7,905 nucleotides of DNA from Aliicoccus sp041838435 (lineage in GTDB: Bacteria; Bacillota; Bacilli; Staphylococcales; Salinicoccaceae): the NCBI GenBank assembly GCA_041838435.1, contig JBGYPO010000050.1:1-7905 (forward strand), given 5' to 3'. Position 1 is the stretch's first letter. Each line of letters opens with the position of its first letter. The position numbers and the translations under genes were made by a program. A model generated the notes under the pieces. It did not search any database, was not told where the DNA came from, and saw only the letters and a program-made list of their open reading frames with translations. Positions 1 through 4,836 of the stretch are shown here, in pieces.

Positions 1-64
1 GCCAGGACTTGCACGTCAAGCAACAGCATGGCGACATAGCATCAACCCATCCTCAAAATCACAT
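1..64. other. Unassigned segment downstream of rpmH
   Basis: These bases follow the rpmH terminator in the direction of rpmH transcription. In relatives the next gene on that strand is rnpA (RNase P protein), but no recognisable RnpA start is present here, so it would have to begin beyond the left edge. By count about half of the first 60 bases are G or C, richer than the AT-rich bases to the right. Read on the minus strand there is a GAGG followed 8 nt later by an ATG opening an 8-codon frame (MLCRHAVA, stop), and short inverted repeats such as CTTG/CAAG. None of this is strong enough to name a function. Confidence 0.3.
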
Positions 65-93
65 AAAAAAAGACCATCTCGAGTGGATGATCT
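65..93 (-). terminator. Intrinsic terminator of rpmH
   Basis: On the minus strand, just after the rpmH stop codon, AGATCATC (plus-strand 86-93) pairs with GATGGTCT (71-78), with one G-U pair and a 7-nt loop. It is followed by a run of seven T (65-71, sharing one base with the stem). Stem plus T-tract is the standard Rho-independent layout. Some read-through into a downstream rnpA is possible. Confidence 0.7.
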
Positions 94-100
94 CAATTTA

Positions 101-238
101 TTATGCTGATAATACTTTTCTGCCTTTTCTTCTGCGCGCTGCAAGAACTCGACGGCCGTTTTTAGTGCTCATTCTCTTACGGAAGCCATGTACTTTAGAA
201 TGTTTTCGTTTATTCGGTTGATACGTACGTTTTACCAT
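101..238 (-). CDS. rpmH: 50S ribosomal protein L34
   Basis: Encodes a complete 45-residue L34, a small basic protein of the large ribosomal subunit that binds 23S rRNA. The minus strand reads MVKRTYQPNKRKHSKVHGFR and continues to the C-terminal KGRKVLSA. The N-terminal KRTYQPN(K/R)RK and the central GFR-RM-T-NGR--L--RR-KGR pattern are diagnostic of the family, and the length is usual for low-GC Gram-positives. The ATG at 236-238 is preceded by GGAGGTGG (243-250 on the complement), with the GGAGG core 7 nt from the ATG. The gene is divergent from dnaA across the origin, as in Bacillus and Staphylococcus. It is followed at once by a terminator. Confidence 0.97.
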   Translation of the reverse strand: MVKRTYQPNKRKHSKVHGFRKRMSTKNGRRVLAARRRKGRKVLSA

Positions 239-295
239 GATTCCACCTCCATTAATATTTGCCCGATTGGCATCATCTAAAATTGTAACTATTAA

Positions 296-324
296 AGTCT
301 ACCAAAATTGTGCATACTTTTCAA
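296..324 (-). promoter_or_regulatory. Candidate sigma-A promoter of rpmH
   Basis: On the minus strand TTGAAA (319-324) is followed after exactly 17 nt by TAGACT (296-301), preceded by TG plus one base (extended -10). Transcription would start near 289, giving an rpmH leader of about 50 nt containing the ribosome binding site. Assigned by consensus matching alone; other AT-rich hexamers nearby could serve instead. Confidence 0.45.
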
Positions 325-352
325 CTAAAAATTTCTAGAACAGAATTTTAAT

Positions 353-596
353 TGTGGATAACTAATATTGTGTGCTAAAATGTGGATAACTTTTAAATTA
401 AAGACAGATTATCAACAACTTTTAAGAAAGTTATGCACATATTCACAGGTATGGATGGTTCATATGTGGATAACTTGGATAATTCATCTAAAGATTATAA
501 TAACTGATGATTCATGAACTTCACAACTGGATCTATGAACATTATAGCGTGGATAAGCATAAGTTATCCGCAATGTTTTACACAGCCTGTGGATAA
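353..596. other. oriC: oriC left part: DnaA-box cluster upstream of dnaA
   Basis: Four perfect DnaA boxes read TGTGGATAA on the plus strand at 353-361, 381-389, 465-473 and 588-596. Four more have a single mismatch: TTATCAACA 409-417, TTATGCACA 431-439, CGTGGATAA 548-556 and TTATCCGCA 564-572. All four perfect boxes have the same orientation, while three of the weaker ones are inverted. In Bacillus the origin is bipartite, with box clusters on both sides of dnaA, and this matches. The cluster also covers the region where dnaA must be transcribed, so it is expected to bring about DnaA autoregulation. The stretch 474-547 has no good box. Confidence 0.9.
520..548 (+). promoter_or_regulatory. Candidate dnaA promoter overlapped by DnaA boxes
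   Basis: TTCACA (520-525; five of six to the -35 consensus) and TATAGC (543-548; four of six to the -10) are separated by 17 nt. The last -10 base is the first base of a one-mismatch DnaA box (548-556), and another box (564-572) lies just past the expected start near 555. That arrangement would let DnaA repress its own gene. The leader would be about 110 nt. A weaker alternative is TTTACA at 577-582 with TATCAG at 602-607 (19-nt spacing). Confidence 0.35.
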
Positions 597-664
597 TAAT
601 TTATCAGTTATCAAAAATTGTGCATGACTTAAAATTGACTTGTGGAAAGTGAGGATACTTTCAT

Positions 665-2011
665 ATGGAAGGTATAGATCAGATTTGGGACGAAGTATTA
701 AAAGCAGTACACGAAGAGGTAGGTACTGCTTCTTTCATGTGGTTTGAAGATAGTTCACTGCTGGAATTCAACAAAGATATTGCAGTTATTCAGGCGCAAT
801 ATGAATTTAAACGCAACTGGTTAGAAGAAAATTACACAGATGTGGTTGAAGCTGCATTTTTTAGCACACTCGGTGAGAAACCAACAGTGCGTTTTGTCAA
901 TGAAAATAATGCGAGTACATCGCCTGCAGCAAAAGCAGATCTTGCACGTCAAGAAGAACAAGAGGACATCGATCGTTTTATCAACACGAGTAACTTAAAT
1001 GATGAAAATAATTTCGAATCATTTGTTATCGGCAGCGGTAATCGCTTCAGCCATGCGGCTTCTCTTGCTGTTGCTGAACAACCTGGTAAAGCTTATAATC
1101 CACTGTTCATCTATGGTGGTGTTGGTCTTGGAAAGACCCACCTGATGCACTCTATTGGTAACTACGTGTTAGAAAGACGGCCGAATGCCAAGGTTGTATA
1201 CATAACAAGTGAGAAATTTACGAATGACTTTATCAGTTCAATTCGTGATAACAAACCTGAAGAGTTCCGAGAAAAATACCGCAATGTCGATGTGCTTCTG
1301 ATTGATGACATTCAGTTTTTAGCGAAAAAAGAGCAAACTCAGGAAGAATTCTTTAACACGTTCAATGAATTGCACCAAAACAATAAACAAATTGTTATCT
1401 CAAGTGACCGTACGCCGAAGCAAATTGAAGGCTTGCAAGACCGTCTTGAATCACGCTTCAACTGGGGGCTCATCACAGATATCACACCGCCTGACTTGGA
1501 GACGCGTCTCGCGATTTTACGAAAAAAATGTGAAAATGAAGATGTGGATATCCCGAATGACACGATGATTTATATTGCGAACCATATTCAGACAAACATC
1601 CGTGAATTAGAAGGTGCGCTGACACGTGTCGCAGCATACTCTAAGCTGAATAATGAAGTATTGACGCCAGACATGGTCTCGACTGTGTTGAAAGATTTGG
1701 TCGGTCAGGAAAAGAAGACTGAACTGACAGTCGATATGATTAAAAAAGTTGTAGGTAACTACTATGACATTAGAATGGAAGACTTTAATTCTAAGAAACG
1801 GACTAAAAACATCGCTTTTCCGCGTCAGATTGCGATGTATTTGACGCGTTATCATACAGATAAGTCACTTCCGAAGATTGGTGAAGAGTTTGGGGGGCGC
1901 GATCACTCAACCGTACTCCATGCTTCTGCCAAGATTAGTGACTTAATTGAGAATGATAGTGCGTTTTCAGATGAGATAAAAACAATCGAGAAAAAATTGA
2001 ATATCGAATGA
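665..2011 (+). CDS. dnaA: Chromosomal replication initiator protein DnaA
   Basis: The AAA+ ATPase that binds DnaA boxes, melts oriC and recruits the helicase; 448 aa, close to the 446-453 of Bacillus and Staphylococcus. Domain I (about 1-78) is the divergent self-interaction and helicase-loading part. Domain II (about 80-115) is a short acidic linker. Domain III carries Walker A GGVGLGKTH (151-159), Walker B LLIDDIQF (211-218), sensor 1 VISSD (244-248), the arginine-finger box LESRF (R264) and sensor 2 RELEGALTR (R313). Domain IV ends with the DNA-binding signature GGRDHSTVLHA (410-420). All catalytic residues are present. The ATG follows GTGAGG (649-654) with 10 nt between, slightly long. 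The gene sits between two DnaA-box clusters and is probably autoregulated. Confidence 0.98.
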   Translation: MEGIDQIWDEVLKAVHEEVGTASFMWFEDSSLLEFNKDIAVIQAQYEFKRNWLEENYTDVVEAAFFSTLGEKPTVRFVNENNASTSPAAKADLARQEEQEDIDRFINTSNLNDENNFESFVIGSGNRFSHAASLAVAEQPGKAYNPLFIYGGVGLGKTHLMHSIGNYVLERRPNAKVVYITSEKFTNDFISSIRDNKPEEFREKYRNVDVLLIDDIQFLAKKEQTQEEFFNTFNELHQNNKQIVISSDRTPKQIEGLQDRLESRFNWGLITDITPPDLETRLAILRKKCENEDVDIPNDTMIYIANHIQTNIRELEGALTRVAAYSKLNNEVLTPDMVSTVLKDLVGQEKKTELTVDMIKKVVGNYYDIRMEDFNSKKRTKNIAFPRQIAMYLTRYHTDKSLPKIGEEFGGRDHSTVLHASAKISDLIENDSAFSDEIKTIEKKLNIE

Positions 2012-2024
2012 CTTTAAACATAAT
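1997..2024 (+). promoter_or_regulatory. Candidate dnaN promoter at the end of dnaA
   Basis: TTGAAT (1997-2002), inside the last dnaA codons, and CATAAT (2019-2024; five of six) are 16 nt apart. The start would fall near 2031, directly before the perfect DnaA box at 2033-2041, so bound DnaA would block it. dnaN could also be reached by read-through from dnaA, since no terminator is visible between the two genes. Consensus matching only. Confidence 0.4.
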
Positions 2025-2032
2025 GTGAATTA

Positions 2033-2115
2033 TGTGGATAAATGGTACACTGTTATTAACAAGATATCAACAGCCTGTCGTCCATATGTGGCATACGATT
2101 ATAGAGTTATCCACA
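2033..2115. other. oriC: oriC right part: inverted DnaA boxes between dnaA and dnaN
   Basis: Two perfect DnaA boxes face each other: TGTGGATAA at 2033-2041 and TTATCCACA at 2107-2115. Two-mismatch candidates lie between them, TTATTAACA at 2053-2061 and ATATCAACA at 2064-2072. The second perfect box is oriented toward the AT-rich block that follows, which is the polarity used by Bacillus subtilis to load DnaA onto the unwinding region. With the cluster upstream of dnaA this makes a bipartite origin. Confidence 0.88.
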
Positions 2116-2124
2116 GCTTACACA

Positions 2125-2173
2125 GGCCCTAGTACTAAGACTACTATTTTTTATTATTATTTATATATATATA
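2125..2173. other. DNA unwinding element with DnaA-trio-like triplets
   Basis: Nine bases after the DnaA box at 2107-2115 comes a short GC-rich block GGCCCT (2125-2130). In one register there follow CTA (2129-2131), GTA, CTA (2135-2137), AGA and CTA CTA (2141-2146). TTA TTA TTA (2151-2159) comes after a T run, and (TA)6 fills 2162-2173. In Bacillus the equivalent run of CTA/TTA triplets, read as 3'-GAT/AAT on the other strand, binds DnaA as single strand and starts melting. Box, GC block, trios and AT run are all in the expected order. The element abuts the dnaN ribosome binding site AAGGAG (2173-2178). Confidence 0.8.
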
Positions 2174-2183
2174 AGGAGAAAAA

Positions 2184-3323
2184 ATGATGAAAATTAGCAT
2201 CAACCGCCAGTACTTTATCGAACAATTAAATCACTCGTTAAAAGCTATTTCACCGACAACAACGACACCAATCCTTCATGGTATTAAATTAGAAGTAACA
2301 GAGGATGAATTAATCATCGTCAGCAGTAACTCTGAAATTTCAATCGAGATCACAATCCCGACTGAAATTGATAATGAAGAAGTGTTAGAAATTCACCAAA
2401 CAGGTGCAGTAGTTATACTTGGCCGTTTCTTCGTTGAAATTATTAAGAAATTAGATGGAGATTTCGTCAATATTGAAAGCGAAAGTGGAAATACCACTAC
2501 AATTTCTTCTGGAAAATCTAAATATGATCTTCAAACATATGATGCGAACCAATATCCACTGCTTCCTGACCTTGATGATACGGAACGTGTACAATTCCCA
2601 GCATCAGTATTAAAAAATATTATCAACCATACTGTGTTTGCGGTATCAACTTCTGAGACGCGACCAGTGTTAACTGGTGTTAACTTAGTGTCACATGAGA
2701 ACGGACTTAACTTTACGGCAACGGACTCTCACCGTTTATCTTTCCGTAAGCTAGAAGATAAAACTTTCTCACTCGGTGAGTTAACAGCAGTCATCCCAGG
2801 GAAATCTTTACAGGAATTAAATAAAATTATTGTGGATAGTGATGAAACAGTTGATGTTTATTTTTCTCAAAACCAAGTATTATTCACATATCGAAACATT
2901 CGCTTAATTTCGCGCTTGATTGAAGGTAAGTATCCAGATACATCACGTCACATACCAGAAAATTTCGAAACAACGTTTACGGTATCAAAGCAGGAGTTTT
3001 ACCATGCGATTGACCGTGTATCATTACTTGCGCGTGAATCTCGTTCAAACCAAGCCGTTAAACTTACGGTTAAAGACTCACAAGTTGTTGTATCTTCTCA
3101 GTCTGCTGAAATAGGTTTTGCAGATGAAGTTGTTATGGTAGATAACTTAGAAGGTCAGGATTTCAAAATTGCGTTCCATGCAAAATATATGCTCGACGCT
3201 TTAAGATCGATTCAAGAAGACACAGTTTCTGTTCAATTTTCAGGTGAAATTAGACCGTTTATTATAAAACCGGTTGATTCAGATGAAATTGTACAATTGA
3301 TTGTACCAATTCGAACGTACTAA
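2184..3323 (+). CDS. dnaN: DNA polymerase III beta subunit (sliding clamp)
   Basis: Ring-shaped processivity clamp that tethers the replicative polymerase, and also the docking platform for repair proteins; 379 aa, the normal length. Three similar clamp domains (roughly 1-128, 129-252, 253-379) are expected. Landmarks are TSETRPVLTGVNL (156-168), TATDSHRL (178-185), SRLIEGKYPDT (243-253), AKYMLDAL (333-340) and the family C-terminus PIRTY (375-379), which lines the protein-binding pocket. The start is ATG ATG at 2184 and 2187. AAGGAG at 2173-2178 is 5 nt from the first and 8 nt from the second, so the second may be favoured; S. aureus DnaN also begins MM. The leader includes the origin unwinding element. 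A terminator follows closely. Confidence 0.98.
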   Translation: MMKISINRQYFIEQLNHSLKAISPTTTTPILHGIKLEVTEDELIIVSSNSEISIEITIPTEIDNEEVLEIHQTGAVVILGRFFVEIIKKLDGDFVNIESESGNTTTISSGKSKYDLQTYDANQYPLLPDLDDTERVQFPASVLKNIINHTVFAVSTSETRPVLTGVNLVSHENGLNFTATDSHRLSFRKLEDKTFSLGELTAVIPGKSLQELNKIIVDSDETVDVYFSQNQVLFTYRNIRLISRLIEGKYPDTSRHIPENFETTFTVSKQEFYHAIDRVSLLARESRSNQAVKLTVKDSQVVVSSQSAEIGFADEVVMVDNLEGQDFKIAFHAKYMLDALRSIQEDTVSVQFSGEIRPFIIKPVDSDEIVQLIVPIRTY

Positions 3324-3338
3324 AATAATATAAAATCT

Positions 3339-3388
3339 GCGATTGAGGCTAAATAATTAAAAATTTAGCGTTCTCAGTCGCTTTTTTT
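3339..3388 (+). terminator. Intrinsic terminator after dnaN
   Basis: GCGATTGAG (3339-3347) pairs with CTCAGTCGC (3373-3381) with one T-G pair, and the inner GCTAAAT (3348-3354) pairs with ATTTAGC (3363-3369). A 3-nt GTT bulge sits on the 3' side, the loop is 8 nt, and seven T follow (3382-3388). This strong hairpin starts 15 nt past the dnaN stop codon and separates dnaA-dnaN from the yaaA-recF-gyrB-gyrA unit. Confidence 0.9.
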
Positions 3389-3394
3389 ATTTCA

Positions 3395-3403
3395 TGTGGA
3401 TAA
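3395..3403. other. Lone perfect DnaA box between dnaN and yaaA
   Basis: TGTGGATAA, a perfect nine-base DnaA box, lies 6 nt after the terminator T-run and about 50 nt upstream of the candidate yaaA promoter. It is more than 1.2 kb from the nearest other perfect box. It may be a regulatory or DnaA-titrating site, or a chance match in AT-rich DNA. Confidence 0.6.
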
Positions 3404-3452
3404 ACCTTTTTTAGCCCTCATAGTCAAAATAAGCGTTATAAATCGCTATCTC

Positions 3453-3481
3453 GTGAATTTAAGGCCATTTTATAGTATAAT
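3453..3481 (+). promoter_or_regulatory. Candidate promoter of the yaaA-recF-gyrB-gyrA unit
   Basis: A perfect -10 hexamer TATAAT (3476-3481) lies 17 nt after a weak -35-like GTGAAT (3453-3458; three of six). Transcription would start near 3488, just before the ribosome binding site AAGGAGG (3496-3502), giving a leader of about 20 nt. The position right after the dnaN terminator supports a new transcription start here. Confidence 0.6.
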
Positions 3482-3509
3482 AAGAGAGTAAGTCTAAGGA
3501 GGCATGAGG

Positions 3510-3731
3510 ATGATTATGAAAAGGATTCTTGTTGATAAACAAATCACACTCGGACAATTTCTTAAAAATGAAGGAATTATCGGGAGTGGTGGAGAAGCTA
3601 AAATATTCTTACAAGAGATGCCTGTATTACTAAATAATGAACCGGAGAACCGTCGTGGTAAAAAGCTGCATCATGGTGATGTGCTCGACCTGGGCGATAT
3701 AGGTTTATATAAAATTGAGTACAATGAATGA
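3510..3731 (+). CDS. yaaA: S4-domain RNA-binding protein YaaA
   Basis: Small S4-like RNA-binding protein found between dnaN and recF in Bacilli; its precise role is not established, though ribosome-related functions have been suggested for it. The S4 fold is visible as ITLGQFLKNEGIIGSGGEAK (12-31) followed by VLLNNEPENRRGKKL (39-53) and GDVLDL (56-61). Three in-frame ATGs lie at 3504, 3510 and 3516. The strong AAGGAGG (3496-3502) is only 1 nt from the first but 7 nt from the second, so 3510 is chosen (73 aa). A GAGG at 3506-3509 could serve the third. The stop codon overlaps the recF start as ATGA, which suggests translational coupling. S. aureus YaaA, as I recall it, is slightly longer. Confidence 0.9.
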   Translation: MIMKRILVDKQITLGQFLKNEGIIGSGGEAKIFLQEMPVLLNNEPENRRGKKLHHGDVLDLGDIGLYKIEYNE

Positions 3732-4831
3732 TTTTAGAATCACTTAACATTCATCAATTTAGAAATTATGAGTCTCTGAGTATTCATTTTCATCCCAAAC
3801 TAAATATTTTCCTTGGCAACAATGCACAGGGGAAAACAAATTTACTCGAAGCAATCTATGTATTAGCACTCGCAAAGAGTCATCGTACATCTAAGGACCG
3901 AGAACTGATGATGTTTGATAAGGACGAAAGTTTTATCAATGGGAGTGTGAAGACCTCACAATTTACGTTTCCACTATCCATCAGTATTTCAAAGGCAGGT
4001 AAACGCGCGAAGGTCAATCATTTAGAGGTGGCTAAGCTCAGTGACTTCATAGGTCATTTGAACATCGTGCTATTTGCACCAGAAGATCTAAACATCGTTA
4101 AAGGTTCGCCTCAAATTAGACGTAAATTTTTAAATGTTGAATGTGGACAAATTTCTAAAGTGTATTTGAATGCACTCAGTCAATATCAAAAATTATTAAT
4201 CCAAAAGAATCACTATTTAAAGCAGCGTAAAGTTGATTTAATGATGTTAGACGTCCTAAATAACCAACTTGCTGAATATGCGAGTGTCGTTATGTTGAAG
4301 CGTCAATCATTTATACAAGTAATAGAAAAATATGCAGCAGATATTCACCGCGATATATCGAATCAGCAGGAGACGCTCACGATTGATTACAATAGTAATA
4401 TCAAGATCGATACGACTGATGAATCAGCACTTGCTGCATCCATCAAAGAAGTATTTGACTCACAAACAGAAAAAGAAATAGAACGGATGCAAACGCTCGT
4501 TGGCCCACATCGTGATGATATCGCGTTTTTTATCAATGGTAAAAATGTCGGTACATATGGTTCACAAGGTCAACAACGTACGACAGCATTATCGATTAAA
4601 CTCGCAGAAATTGAACTCATCCATGATGAAATTGGGGAATATCCAATTTTGTTACTCGATGATGTGCTCAGTGAGCTTGATCAATCACGTCAAACAATGC
4701 TGCTCACGACAATCAGAGATCGCGTACAAACGTTCGTAACCACACCGTCCATCAGTGACATCAAACATGACATATTAACAGATATGAAAACATTTACGAT
4801 TCTGAGCGGGACTGTGAAAGATGAAGGGTGA
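3728..4831 (+). CDS. recF: DNA replication and repair protein RecF
   Basis: SMC-like ATPase that binds gapped DNA and, with RecO and RecR, helps load RecA at stalled or damaged forks; 367 aa, usual for the family (about 360-375). It shows Walker A GNNAQGKTN (30-38), the VLFAPEDLNIVKGSP block (114-128), GPHRDD (259-264), the ABC-type signature YGSQGQQRT (277-285) and Walker B ILLLDDVLSELD (307-318). The N-terminal LNIHQFRNY is typical. No strong ribosome binding site precedes the ATG, which overlaps the yaaA stop codon, so recF is probably translated by coupling. Its 3' end contains the ribosome binding site of gyrB. No key residue is missing. Confidence 0.98.
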   Translation: MILESLNIHQFRNYESLSIHFHPKLNIFLGNNAQGKTNLLEAIYVLALAKSHRTSKDRELMMFDKDESFINGSVKTSQFTFPLSISISKAGKRAKVNHLEVAKLSDFIGHLNIVLFAPEDLNIVKGSPQIRRKFLNVECGQISKVYLNALSQYQKLLIQKNHYLKQRKVDLMMLDVLNNQLAEYASVVMLKRQSFIQVIEKYAADIHRDISNQQETLTIDYNSNIKIDTTDESALAASIKEVFDSQTEKEIERMQTLVGPHRDDIAFFINGKNVGTYGSQGQQRTTALSIKLAEIELIHDEIGEYPILLLDDVLSELDQSRQTMLLTTIRDRVQTFVTTPSISDIKHDILTDMKTFTILSGTVKDEG

Positions 4832-4836
4832 TAATT

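Larger units (their letters stand above)
304..625. repeat. 12-bp direct repeat AAAATTGTGCAT bracketing the left oriC boxes
   Basis: AAAATTGTGCAT occurs at 304-315 and again, exactly, at 614-625. The two copies lie outside the cluster of DnaA boxes (353-596). Each contains TGTGCAT, the reverse complement of ATGCACA in the one-mismatch DnaA box TTATGCACA at 431-439. They may be degenerate DnaA boxes; the repeat itself is directly visible, its function is not. Confidence 0.5.

Noticed and set aside
9..221. Plus-strand open frame of 70 codons across the left edge
   Set aside because: It is antisense to rpmH, whose L34 product is unmistakable, and has no ribosome binding site or family resemblance.
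635..663. TTGACT at 635-640 as a dnaA promoter -35 element
   Set aside because: No acceptable -10 hexamer exists at 16-18 nt, and transcription would begin inside the coding sequence.
1339..1855. Minus-strand and alternate-frame open frames inside dnaA
   Set aside because: They lie within the conserved AAA+ and DNA-binding domains of DnaA in other frames and show no recognisable protein features.
3432..3447. Short inverted repeat AGCG/CGCT upstream of yaaA
   Set aside because: Only four base pairs with an 8-nt AT-rich loop; too weak to call an operator or terminator.
1543..4150. One-mismatch DnaA boxes inside genes: TGTGGATAT 1543-1551 (dnaA), TGTGGATAG 2831-2839 (dnaN), TGTGGACAA 4142-4150 (recF)
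   Set aside because: Each is isolated within a conserved coding frame and such near matches are expected by chance in AT-rich DNA; binding cannot be claimed without data.
4828..4836. GTG start for gyrB three codons upstream of the chosen ATG
   Set aside because: It has no ribosome binding site at a usable distance, whereas AAGGGTG is well placed for the ATG at 4837.
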